This document shows positions 22,754 to 33,608 of a DNA stretch of 64,000 nt, one piece after another. The position numbers were made by a program, and so were the translations under genes. The notes under the pieces were generated by a model. It saw only the letters and a program-made list of their open reading frames with translations. It made no database searches and had not been told where the DNA came from. Numbering within the stretch: position 1 is the first letter of the stretch; each line of letters opens with the position of its first letter. Source of the stretch: Tipula vernalis (Eukaryota; Arthropoda; Insecta; Diptera; Tipulidae). The stretch spans positions 18,289,409 through 18,353,408 of the forward strand of contig OY282558.1 of the NCBI GenBank assembly GCA_958295665.1, written 5' to 3'.

Positions 22754-23743
22754 TCGGGCGCAAATATTACATTCCCAAGCTCCAAGAGAAATGTGGCAGA
22801 TTTCGATCCAACTGCATTAAATGTATATTGAGCGACCGAAAACAAGGAAGGCAAGAGGGTTTTTTAATCCCTATGCCAAAAGGCGAGTATCCCCTATCTA
22901 TTCTGCATATTGACCATTTAGGACCTTTGGTCTCGACTAATAAAAATTTTAAATTTCTTTTGTCAGTGATAGATGCGTTTTCCAAATTTGTAAGGATTTA
23001 CCCAACCAAGACGACAACAAGTTCTGAAGTTGTAACCAAGATGAAGATTCACCAATCAGTCTTTAGAAATCCTGAATATGTGGTGACCGACAGAGGAGCA
23101 GCATTTACTTCTCAGCAGTTCGAGGATTATTGTTTGGAGAATCAAATAAAACACACAGTTATCACAACTGGTGGTGTGCCATGGGGTAACGAACAAGTGG
23201 AATGGATAAATGGAGTTATCATTCCTGTATTAACAAAATTATCTGGAGAGTCTCCGGAGAAATGGTATAAACAAGTAGAAAAGCTACAAAGGTTTGGAAT
23301 TCCAATGAGAAATCCTGAAGATGTCGGGCGGAGTGGCGGACGAAGTAGTCAATGCGTTTATTGACGAGCGTGACGAACTTAGGTCAAAGGTGAGAGAGAA
23401 AATAATAAGAACACAAGAAGAACAAAGAAGAGCATACAACAAAAAACGTAAACCAGCAGTCAATTATAATCTGAATGGCGTTGTGGCAATTAAATGCACG
23501 CAGTTCGGAGCTGGATTAAAAAACAGGGCTAAATATTTGGGGCCTTATAAGATTACACAAGTATTACCAAATGATCGGTACAATGTGGTAAAAGTAGGAG
23601 AACACGAAGGCCGAATATCGACTTCCACAGCCGCAGATTTTATGAAACCTTGGGGTCACAATCAATATAATACCTATAGTAGTGACGAAGTTGATGAAGA
23701 GGAGGCAACCGAAGCCGCGGTAACGCACAGAAGCACGCAGTAA
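22741..23743 (+). pseudogene. pol: Integrase of mdg3-like element
   Basis: 22741-23364 encodes the rest of the HHCC finger (CIKC), core Asp in HIDHLGPLVSTNKNFKF, Asp in VVTDRGAAFTSQQF and Glu in GNEQVEW, so the D,D-35-E triad is retained. The surrounding residues W, E and W in PWGNEQVEW look like G-to-A or similar changes from the usual R/G/R. A frameshift near 23320 leads into 23321-23743, which holds the C-terminal part: a basic helix (EEQRRAYNKKRKP), an SH3-like domain (GPYKITQVLPNDRYNVVKVG) and an acidic end (SSDEVDEEEATEAA). Some of the core C-terminus is missing at the joint. Confidence 0.8.
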
Positions 23744-24174
23744 CAGTCGACAACGTACCTCATAATCAAGACTTTTTCTATGATTCAAAACCACAAGAAT
23801 AACTAGGGTTATTGTTGAAGGGAATTACAGGCAAACATAATTACTCACCTGAAGGAATTTTATACTTAAAATGATGAAACAAAAACCATGTACCTATAAG
23901 TGCTACTAAAAGGAAGATGTTTAAGTAAGACACAGATGTTTAAAGAAGACGAAGATGTTATGACGTGAATAAATAAGATGAATTTATTAAGACGTAAGGC
24001 AAAGAGAATTTTAAGAAGTTATTTAGCCGTTTAGACGTTAATTAGAATGGAAATGTAACAAAGATGAAAATCAGTAGCACAATAATGAAGACGTGTAGTA
24101 TAGGTATTTTGGAAGAAGTTTGTTGGAAAACAAATAGTTTCATCGAGGCAAATGAAACATTCAGGATGGCCGAG

Positions 24175-24540
24175 TGTCGGAATTGGTGATCATCTTTATC
24201 AACAGTTTGCCCAGTACTGCATCGTATTTAAATTATAACGAGTCAGTCATAATAATTTTAACGAGAAGGGGTATAAAATGTCAAAAAGCAATCATGTTAG
24301 GTCACTTGTGTTTTTAGTCGCATCACGACATTTTATAATAATTGTATCGATTGTGAAGAAGATTATTTAATTAAATAAATTTTTGCTGTATTGTGAACGG
24401 TTTTGTTTTATTCCTCTAAAAGTTAAGTCGTGAAAAGTAAAGTGCTTCTCCTTGCTTTTAAAATTGAATTGTGAAGTGTTTGAGAATTCGCCGCAGTGCA
24501 ATCAAATCTAACATATATGAAAAAATTGTAAACAATATGT
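24175..24540 (+). repeat. 3' LTR of mdg3-like element
   Basis: Begins TGTCGGAATTGG right after the purine tract. TATAAAA near 24272 and AATAAA at 24374-24379 are placed as LTR promoter and polyadenylation signals would be. The 3' end is not determined; CA-ending candidates lie between about 24500 and 24540. Confidence 0.65.
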
Positions 24541-25056
24541 TAGTGTGAATATATTTTGTGTTATGTAATGTGCACATGTGTCAACACTAACGGTGAATAT
24601 ATTTTTTGTCCCTCAGACAACACCTTTTGTAAAAAGAAAAAAAGAAAAAGAAAGAAGAGATCGTGGTTGTTGTAAGAGATCGTGGTTGAAAACATTTTCC
24701 TTATTTTATTTTCTGTACAAATTAAAGTTTGTTAAAATAAAGTATAATCATTTTATTTGGTGAACGGGGTATGTTTATTATTTGGGGTATGTTCATTATT
24801 TAACATATAATCCATAATGAATTCAACAATACAGTCCACTAAAATTAAACAAAAGGTAGAAAAGTTTTTCATATTTTATACAATGCTACTCCAATAAGCA
24901 ATGCGTTTGGTAATATAGTAAGGTTAAAATTCTGAGAAGCTTTTAAACCAGAGCTTGATCAGACGGCAATACGCCGTCGTTATTTCAGAAGAGTGAGGTT
25001 AAATCTACAGTTAAATTATCTTTTTCAAGAATCTTCACCTGTGCACCTACGATATA
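24541..25056. other. Unassigned AT-rich DNA
   Basis: No motif seen apart from repeated GTGAATATATTTT-like blocks at about 24543 and 24591 and two GGGGTATGTT blocks near 24766 and 24785. It may include residual LTR sequence from the elements to the left. Confidence 0.35.
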
Positions 25057-25854
25057 CAGTCAGTCAAGTAAGAGCGTGGTCGTCATTACCGACAGGTAAT
25101 GAAAGATTTCGCTCTAATTCCTTTGCGAGCCGATAGAGGGAAGCTTTGTCCTTGATGCATTGTCAACAAAGATTCAGTTGTCGTTGATCTTTTGAAAGAG
25201 AATCACGTTAAGCGCCATGAGTGCTAAATACGCGTCGCGCTACGAGGCTGTGTTCCTTTGCACCCAGCCGAAAGGTCCCAAAATGTCGCAATCAGCGGCT
25301 GCTAATTATATGAGAAAGTCGAAGGCATTTGTACATAAGTGGGTACAGCGATATAAAGTGGCTAAAAATGTCGATGATTTACCAGAACGTGGCTCGATAG
25401 GAAAAGTGGACAAAACAGATGAAAAAAGAATAGTGAATCTGTTTTCGCGGAATCCTGGTTTAACACTGCGGCAAGGACAAGCAAAATTAAAGGCAAAAGG
25501 TTTAGATATATCCTACGAAACTATCCGAACCCATCTCCGTACTCATGACCTGAAATGGCGCAACACAATGAAGAAGCCTCTGTTGACTGGAAAACATGTG
25601 AAAAAGCGACTTGCTTGGGCGCATGAGAATATCGATAGAGATTTTGAAAATGTCATTTTTACTGATGAATGTTCTGTATGGGCACGTTGTGTCCTCACGC
25701 GAGCCTGGTCAACTTCCACCAATAGGCTTGTTCAGCGGACCGTAAAACACGGAATAAAGGTGCATCTTTGGGGCTGCTTCTCAAAGCAGGGATTCGGCAC
25801 TTTGTACCTCTTTACCGACAACTTAAATGCCGAAAAAATGATTAAAATCTACTG

Positions 25855-26183
25855 TTTGCGCGACAACTCAGTAAAACTGTGGAAACATATTTAACGGTGG
25901 AACACTGTCATAATCCTATCGCAGCAAACGTTAATGTCTATAAAAATTCACCTGAAAATAAAGAAATAATGTCAACCAGCTTAATAATTAAAAATATGTA
26001 GCTACTTATCTTTAAAATATTGTACAAATTTTTTGTAGTGACAAATTAGTTAGCTGTCATTTATTGGTATAATAATAATTGTAAAGCAAAACTGATTTTA
26101 TACCATTCACATTATAATTGAAGTAAAAAGTAAGTTAAGATCTTAGACCATAGATGTCACTGTTTCCAAGTTGTAAAAGTTTA

Positions 26184-26217
<34 letters not shown>

Positions 26218-26408
26218 TCTTACTCAAAATTTTGCTTCGCCACGTTTTCCGAGTTTAAAGATGGCTGCGGATTCTTTTGTAGGAGTATCCGGCTCGAAGG
26301 ACCATGTATGGACGATAAATTGATTTTTCAAACTCGGCAGCAAATAATTTGAAGACAGTGATAATATAGATGATTTTACAGAGAAACCAGCCTCAGCCAT
26401 CTGTAACC
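25855..26408. other. Non-coding segment left of the Pao/BEL remnant, with a long poly-A
   Basis: Sequence between the Tc1 break and the integrase foldback. It begins TGTTTGCGCGAC, as an LTR end could, and has an A run of about 30 bases near 26186-26215. It may be the Pao/BEL 3' LTR or an unrelated retroposed tail; neither could be shown. Confidence 0.35.
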
Positions 26409-26740
26409 TTGGTGTGGACTTTGCAGGTCCAATGCAAATTCATCTAGCAAAAGGGCGAGGCAGTCGTCCAAAGAAGTCATACTTATGTATCTTCATATGC
26501 CTATCGGTAAAAGCCATGCATCTCGAGCTAGTATCAGACCTAACGACCGACAAATTCCGCGTCGCGCAATAAAGCGCTTTAATGCACCCAGGAATGAATC
26601 GGTCGTTAAGTCTGATACTAGCTCGAGATGCATGGCTTTTACCGAGAGGCATATGAAGATACATAAGTATGACTTCTTTGGACGACTGCCTCGCCCTTTT
26701 GCTAGATGGATTTGCATTGGACCTGCAAAGTCCACACCAA
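26409..26740. repeat. 142-bp inverted repeat within integrase (foldback)
   Basis: 26409-26550 and 26599-26740 are reverse complements with only a few mismatches, separated by 48 bp. Read on the minus strand, the right arm and the spacer are continuous integrase sequence (MHLELVSDLTTDSFLG, then ALKRFIARRG). The left arm is an inverted copy of what precedes. Overlapping ORFs on both strands here (26440-26664 minus and 26485-26820 plus) are consequences of the foldback. Confidence 0.9.
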
Positions 26741-28122
26741 CCGATTCGAATGGCTTAGAATATCTGACGCGTGCTTCTGGAAGGTATCCCATGATCTGTT
26801 GTTGTAATACGGCTTTATAGCGAACGCACGTAGTACAATTTTTGATTATCAACCGAGCGGCGCCTTTACATTTTGGAATCCAAAACTTTTGTCAACTAAG
26901 GGTGGTCATTAGTGTTGGGCCGGCGTGATTATTAAACTTGTGTACATCCATGAGTATAAGAGCAGCGCACCTTGAATGTTGGTGCATTATTATGGGGTGT
27001 TTCACGTTGAACGGTGCGTCACTATTGTCAATTCGGCCACCCACTCTCATGATACCATATTTGTCCAAGAACGGATTAAGCGATAACAAATGGCTGATAT
27101 GTTGAACTTGTTTTGTAGTCTCGAGTGAGTTCAATTCGGAATGATAAAACTGAGCTTGCTCATACCTGCAGATTCTTCTCGTTGCTGAGAATATTTTTCC
27201 ATACTTAGATATTTTCCAATTGTTCTTACAACTTTGGGTGTAGCTATGTTGTTGGCAAATCTCCATATGTATCCGAAAACCAGTATTAATTTGTGAAATG
27301 AATTGAATTTATTCATTAGTCCTACTAGCCAGTCATTTTTTGTACTTCCGGTGAATGCAAATAGTTCGTTAGATTCTTCTTCAACAGTTTCGTAGTTCAA
27401 ATGTTGTCGTGGCCAGTGATTTTGAGATAGCCATAACCAAGTAGGACCCTTCCACCATAATTCATGGGTTGACAATAGATTAGTTGTGAGTCCACGAGAG
27501 GCGCAGTCAGCGGGATTGTCGCTAGTAGGGACATGCTTCCAATTTCGCCTCGAAAGTTTGTTTTTAATTTCCGTGGTGCGGTTACCAACAAATGTAGACC
27601 ATCGTTTAGGATGACCAGCGATCCAATCCAGTACGATTGTAGAATCTGACCAACCGGTTATATTGCGAATTTCGCAACTTGTTTCGGTTTCGACGTAATT
27701 GATTAATTGCACCAACAAAACTGCTGCACACAGCTCCAACCTTGGCAATGAAATTTGTTTGATTGGACTGACTTTTGTTTTTGTGGATATCAATTGAACT
27801 TGAACGTTTCCAGCACCGTCAATAATTCTGAAATAGACCGCTGCAGCATATGCGATTGTACTAGCGTCTCCGAATCGATGAATATCGACAATTGAAGATT
27901 TGATGGTGTTGATGTACAATTTGAATTTTGTCGATTGATCCCAGCTCCGCACGCAGCGACTTCCATTTCTCGATCAGCTTCGCCGGCAGTGTATCATCCC
28001 AGTCCAAGTTGGCGGCCCAGATTAATTGCATGAACAATTTGCACATAATTGTAATTGGAGAGGCCCAACCGAGAGGATCGAAAAGTTTGCTTATGTCAGA
28101 TAATACGGATCTTTTAGAAAAT
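26551..28122 (-). pseudogene. pol: Pao/BEL remnant D: RNase H and integrase
   Basis: Downstream half of the minus-strand pol. After an in-frame TAA at 28122 the frame continues (SDISKLFDPLGWASPITI), then shifts near 27940. RNase H at 27131-27952: GDASTIAYAAAVYFR (Asp), ISLPRLELCAAVLL (Glu), GWSDSTIVLDWI (Asp), DNPADCASRGL, LWWKGP. Integrase: an HPIIMHQHS zinc-finger start with LMDVHKFNNHAG (26892-27060), then TTCVRYKAVLQQQIMG and the first core Asp in VGVDFAGPMQIH (26560-26800). The sequence ends in a foldback directly after ARRG, before the second Asp, so no active integrase remains. Confidence 0.85.
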
Positions 28123-29505
28123 TAAATTTGGTCGCTCAAAGCTGCAGAAAAATTGAATTGGTCGCTTGAGGGATTCCAGGAGATGCCGAGAACTTTAGTT
28201 GTGTCGGATGACTCAATGCCGTTGATAAATTTCTTGCTTTCATGGTCTCTATCTTCGATTGGCACGTCATCTAGTACTCGAATACTGTTTGATTTCCACT
28301 TTTTTAGAGTAATTGCAAATTGGTTGAGTAACTGAATTAATTCTGCTTTTAGTTTAATAGCTTCTTCTTCGGTATTTGCACCGGTCATTATGTCATCAAC
28401 ATAAATATCTTTATTGATCAGATCAGCGAGATGTGGTGATTGGTCGCGGATGCTATCACCTATGAACTTGATCGATCGAGTTGCTAGAAAAGCAGATGAG
28501 GACAACCCATACGTAACTCTCAGTAGCTCATATTGCTTGATTGGTTTTGACGGATCCTTTCTCCAAAATATTTTTTGATATTTTGTGTCATGATCAGCGA
28601 CTTGTATCTGGCGATACATTTTTTCCATGTCTGATGAAAATACTATTTTACGTTCGCGAAACCGAAGCAGGATGGAAGACAGCGTTGGTTGAATAGTTGG
28701 GCCCACAGCGAGACATTTGTTGATCGATTCTCCCTTCGACGTTGCCGCGGACCCGTCAAAAACCACGCGTATTTTCTTGTTGCCATTGAATAGCCTTTTC
28801 AGCACGCCGTGATGTGGAAGAAAGTATCCGTCATTCGCTGGCTGGTCGGTTTCTCTCATGTGGTTGAGTTTCAGGTACTCGTCAATAAATTCATGGTACA
28901 TTTTCTTGAATTCCTGATCTTTGGTAAACTTTCTTTCCATCCACTGCAGACGTTGAAGAGCGCGGTTATATGAATTTCCGAGGAATCTTGGATCTTTTTT
29001 AAACGGCAAGCTAACTACTAAACGACCTTCGTTATTGCAAGATGTGTGTTGGTTGAAGTGGTTTTCACAAAATATTTCTTCATCCGAAAGAATTGGTCTT
29101 GATTGGACCCCCTCGAGCTCCCAGAACTGACTTAAGGTTTTGTCGACATTAATTGGATTTTTGTCTTTCATCATGGCCGTCAATGAAGTGATTGAGATGG
29201 ACTCGACTGAGCTGGTGGTGCCGGCTACGACCCACCCAAATATCGACTCCTGTGCCACTAAATTAGAACCCTTGACGCTGATTTTATTCGGCAATAAAAT
29301 ATTGAAGAAATGGTCTGCACCGATCAAGACATCAATTTCTCCAGCTTTATCATATAACGGATCAGCCAATTGAATATTCACCAATGATTTTATTAAATTA
29401 GAGACTTCTGGTAATGATACTCTGGAGAATGCAACTTTTGATAAAATGAGAGCATCAATGATTAGCGTTTCTTTGTGTTTAGGTTTTACAACAATTTTGA
29501 CGACC
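28122..29505 (-). pseudogene. pol: Pao/BEL remnant D: protease end and reverse transcriptase
   Basis: An open frame of over 450 residues on the minus strand. From the right it begins inside the protease C-terminal part (IDVLIGADHFFNILLPNKIS, QESIFGWVV). The inter-domain linker follows (LSQFWELEGVQ, DEEIFCENHF). RT: YFLPHHGVLKRLF, IRVVFDGSAATSKGESINKC, FSSDMEKMYRQIQVADHD, QYELLRVTYGLSSSAFLATR and the catalytic KDIYVDDIMTGANT. The first 95 bases of the longer ORF (29506-29600) are antisense Tc1 transposase, so the element is cut off within its protease: gag, the 5' LTR and the active-site Asp are missing. RT itself looks intact. Confidence 0.88.
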
Positions 29506-29969
29506 AAAAAGGCTTTACTGCCATCTGCCAAACGTTGGTTCATCAGCAAAAATGAAGATTGGATTCTGCAAGAGGACAACGATCCTAAACACCTCAGCAA
29601 GTTCTGTACTGAGTGGAAGACTCAATCTGGCATCGTTACATTGGATTGGCCGTCGCAGTCGCCTGATGCAAACCCTATTGAAAATGTGTGGGCATATATT
29701 AAACAGAAACTTCGTGGAAGACGCACACACACTTTGAAGCAGCTATCTTGCGATCTGGAGATCGTTGCCACTAGAATACGCCGTCAAATTAGTAGAAAGC
29801 ATGCCTCGGAGATGTCAGGCAATTATCGACGCCGATGGTGACTGGACACAATATTAACCGAATTGCATCATCGTTTGTAATGTGTACAATATATTTATAA
29901 ATATGAAAGTTTCACCAAATAAATTTTTTTATAAATTAACCCCACCACGCTCTTACTTGACTGACTGTA

Positions 29970-32900
29970 TGTATCTCCCACCGATAGAAAATACATTTCA
30001 TTTTGAAAAGATTATTTTAGAAATGTGGGCAATCGATAGAAACGTACCTTGATTGATTAAAAAACCATAAAACTTTATTCTTTCAGTACATTACAGACAA
30101 ATAACAGTAAAATCAAATGAAGTTGTTTCCCGTTTGATATATTAGGTGGAAACGGAAGAGATTGGAGAATTAAAAAAAAAATTGAAATACTATAACACAA
30201 AGCTTGAAAGGAAGAAAGCTTGCAAATCATTAGTCTCCGCATTTTTCTTATTTATACATAATAGAGCACCGAACCATTTCCCATATTAATACATCTCTCT
30301 CTACATTCACATTTCAATTTTAATTAATAGAAATATTATGGATTTTAATTACCTTCCATAGTACTTGAAGGAACAAAAAAAAAAAAGCAAAAAATTTCCA
30401 TTTAAAAACGTAAAAAGAAATAAAGCAAAAAAATGGCAAATTTTGTTTTTTATTTTAATTCATCTCGCATCAAAGTGAAAACTTATTTTGAAATGTTGGA
30501 TGCTGGAAAATTCAGTGGCAAAAGGATGCAAAGAAGCAAAAATAAAAATTGTCGTAAATCAATAAATGACTAATTCTGTTCGAAATGTGCAATTAGAAAT
30601 AATAAAATTATGAATAGCGTGTGTACTCAATAATATGGAAAATTGGAAACCAATGATTAATATTTTTTGGTGTATAGGGCAATTTGTGTTGTGGAAAACT
30701 ATTCTATTTTCGAGGAGCCCTTGTTTTCAATTCACTGATTGTATATTTAAATACCAGAACCGTAATTAATAAAATAAAGTTATTGTCGATCCCCGCATCG
30801 ACCTTTAATTCCGAATTCTTAAATTATGTAAATTTTATTATAAGCGAACCAATAGTTCGAAATGATTTTCTTTTTTTTTTTCCAATTAAAAGTTATTCTT
30901 TCCATTTCCAATTTACATAACCACTTTTCCATGGCAAAAGGCTATATACATATTTACATTTATTAAATACACGATGAACGAATATTGTATATACTATATA
31001 TATACTTGAGAGTGAAGAAAAACTCTTTTCAACTTTTCCTATTTCGAATAAAATCAAATCAATTAGCATAAATTTTAATTTATATAATTTTTCATTCATT
31101 TTCATCTCTCTATCGAGAATTCTGTGTTCTAAGAGAAGAAAAGCTTAAATATGTTGTCGATCGGAATAAATCATGCATTCAACCATAAAGTAAAAATTAA
31201 ACAAAAATACATTTTTTTTGTAGATTTAGTTTAAGTTTCTTAAAATTTTTCTTTTCACCAAAACAAAAAAACAAAAACAATTAAATTTTAAAACAAAACA
31301 AAAAATAAAATAAGTTATAACTAAAATAAAAGAAAATGTTATATTTATAAGTAAATTACAAAATTCGGATTTTGTTGTTGGAAAATTCATTTTAAAGTTT
31401 GTTTTTCTCTACATAATTTTCCCAAAGAATATATACGGAAATACAAAAATTAAAAAAAAAATAAAAAGGAAAACAAAGTTTTTGGGAAGCAAATTAAAGC
31501 ACACAGCACATAACTGACTATGAAACGATGTTCATGAGGAGTACGAGTATAAGGAAATTTTCATGATAAGTTTTTCATAAATTAAAAATAAAGAAAACGA
31601 AAATTTACACAATTTTTAATAACATCATAAACATAAATATAATTAGATAAACATAGATTCTATGTATGTATGTATGTATGTATATACAGACATAACAATA
31701 AACCATATACATATATAATTGTAGATGTTTCTTGTATAGCTCATCTGTGTTATTGTCTTATAATTTTTCCCTGATGAAAATGAGTTGGAAAATTTCGAAA
31801 AATTTTCATTTCGTATATTTTAATTCAATTTTCGACATGATTAAAAGGTTTGAAAATTGATTTTTATTCAATAAAAGTTATAGGAACTTGTGTGTAGAAG
31901 TTTTTAGAGTGTTTTTATATCGTTTCGGTTTTATAGACGTATAGAACACTATACATACCATATACACACTACAACTACTGTATCCTCTATATTTGAAAAA
32001 TTTAAATAATTTTCAACTTTTCCAATAACAACAGTAAGAGTACACCAAAAAGTTTTCTGTTTATTTTTTGGTGAGCTTTTACGTAAATTGTATAATAGTT
32101 TTTCATTAAATTTGGAAAATGATTTTTTGGTGGTGCAGACAGTTTACATAATTGATTTTTCTCTTCCAATTTCTCTCCCAAAGAAAGTATCGCGAATATT
32201 TGTTTTGATATTTTGCTTTTAATACTTTGGCCGTTATTTTCAAGTTAATTGATGCCTATAAAGTTTATCCTGAATTAGAAGTAAACCAACAAAAGCAACA
32301 AGATTCATAAACACTTCCCGATGCAGGCAGGTAGCGGCAATTTGAAATTTCTCAGAAGCCTGTTATTTATGGTAGTGGTGTGATTGATTTATACGTAAAG
32401 AGTTGGCATGGGTCAGTTATTCTGGATTTAGAAGTTGGACAGAGCGCGTACGTACATTTTCGTAAAATATATACGTGGTAGAAATTGAAAATACTAGTCA
32501 TATTATGATGTGGGGGGGGGGGAGGGAAGAGGGTCGGACGTCATCTCTTGAAGAAGACGGACGTGTTTTTCGGAATTAAAATTTTTATTTTTATTTTATT
32601 TTTGTTTACTTATTTAGTTTAAAGTGATAATAGTTTATAAAACAAGTGAAAAAAGAAAATTGTAATGTTTAAGACAGAAAAAGGAATGCAGTGAAATTTC
32701 TACATATGGAAAATATGATTGTGTTTGGTTTCCGAAAAAATGAATGCAGTTTCATTGTTGCTTTTGCTTATTTTGAAACTAGAATATTTATATAGCTCAT
32801 TTTCCTAAGATTAAGGAATTGTTATCATAATTTGAATATTATTGTAAATCAACGTACTTTAATATTGTATTTTTTTCCTTCTTTCAAGGAGTTTTTTAAA

Positions 32901-33600
32901 TATTTATTTTTTGTAACGGTGAAATATAGGCACGAAGTAGTTTTTTTTAGAAATTTGATCATTCGTTGTGCGACCGCTGTATATTAAAAACGTGTGCTGT
33001 GTCATATCCAAGTAAAGTTATTCATTAAAAATCAATAGTGTTTAAAAGTGAATTAAGGTAATATTTTTATTTATTAAAAACATCACAATAATTAATTACT
33101 ATAGTAAGTAAAACCTAAATAATTTAACTGTGTTTTTTAAGTGCTTTGTCTATGTATAACACGTTGTTCTTTAACGCCATTGCATGGCATGTGGAATTAT
33201 AAGTTTATGGTTAAAGTTTATTTTTAAATTATATTAATATTTTTAATAGTAATGATTTTATTTCTATAAATTTACTAATGCGCGTACTACATTTTATAAG
33301 TGAAAATAATATATTTTAGTGTTAATTTACGTGGCTTAGTTACTAACATACTAAATCCTTTTCAAATCCAGAAATTTAAAGAAAGAGTGTAGAGTATTGT
33401 GAGTAGTAGTAGTGTAGTTTTAGAGGTGTTTCTTGTCGGGGTGGTCGGGGCTAATACTATTTGAACATAAATTTAGTGCGATTACAAAAAGCCTTAATTG
33501 TCGTATTTGCTTTAGATTTAAAATTATTTGAGATAAGCTTTTATGGTCAGTTATTTAATTATTCAAGTCTGATATAGAAAGTGTTGTATTAAAAAAAATT
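29970..33600. other. AT-rich DNA, no gene recognised
   Basis: Long homopolymers, a (TGTA)n microsatellite at about 31664-31684, and a ten-G run at about 32512-32521 followed by GA-rich bases. ORFs of 60-80 codons on both strands carry no motif. The right part may include the 5' flank of the element starting at 33609. Confidence 0.5.
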
Positions 33601-33608
33601 AAGATAAA

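Larger units (their letters stand above)
21486..24540 (+). mobile_element. Ty3/Gypsy retrotransposon, mdg3-like, 5'-deleted
   Basis: The first 47 bp (21486-21532) equal the first 47 bp of the 3' LTR (24175-24221) with one mismatch. RT then follows at once, so gag, protease, the primer site and the RT N-terminus have been lost. RT-RNase H and integrase remain with few lesions. A purine tract (AGGATGGCCGAG) ends at 24174, directly before the 3' LTR. It inserted into the LTR of Pao/BEL remnant C. The right end at about 24540 is uncertain; no clean target duplication was found. The mdg3-like label is from motif impression only. Confidence 0.75.
25217..29841 (+). pseudogene. Tc1 transposase (DD34E), split by insertion
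   Basis: Cut-and-paste transposase. The start is ATG 25217 (MSAKYASRYEAV). The N-terminal half has a paired-like DNA-binding region with two helix-turn-helix segments (SQSAAANYMRKSKAFVHKWV; then ARRN-type LTLRQGQAKLKAKGLDISYE). The first catalytic Asp is in VIFTDECSVWARC, followed by HGIKVHLWGCFSKQGFGTLY. The reading stops being Tc1-like at about 25854 (MIKIYC). It resumes at 29506-29841 with LLPSAKRWF and the second Asp in QEDNDPKHLSKF. Exactly 34 residues later comes Glu in NPIENVWAYIKQKLRGR. All catalytic residues are therefore present, and the only obvious lesion is the insertion. Confidence 0.9.
25057..29967 (+). mobile_element. Tc1-like DNA transposon, interrupted by Pao/BEL
   Basis: The left end CAGTCAGTCAAGTAAGAGCGTGGT (25057-25080) is the exact reverse complement of 29944-29967, so the 24-bp terminal inverted repeats are perfect. 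TA dinucleotides flank both ends (25055-25056, 29968-29969), the Tc1/mariner target duplication. The transposase runs from 25217 to about 25854 and resumes at about 29506 to its stop at 29841. The 3.65 kb between them is mainly a minus-strand Pao/BEL remnant. Without that insert the Tc1 element would be about 1.26 kb, a typical size. Confidence 0.92.

Noticed and set aside
26440..26820. Opposing ORFs on both strands with nearly the same peptide
   Set aside because: Artefact of the 142-bp inverted repeat; only the minus-strand integrase reading is meaningful.
29506..29600. N-terminal part of the long minus-strand RT ORF
   Set aside because: These codons are antisense Tc1 transposase read through the insertion border, not part of Pao/BEL.
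30684..31105. ORFs of 70-78 codons in the 30-31 kb region
   Set aside because: Low-complexity, no motif, both strands; consistent with chance in AT-rich DNA.
32508..32530. Ten-G run as a regulatory G-quadruplex
   Set aside because: A single G run followed by GA-rich bases does not give four clear G tracts, and no gene lies nearby.
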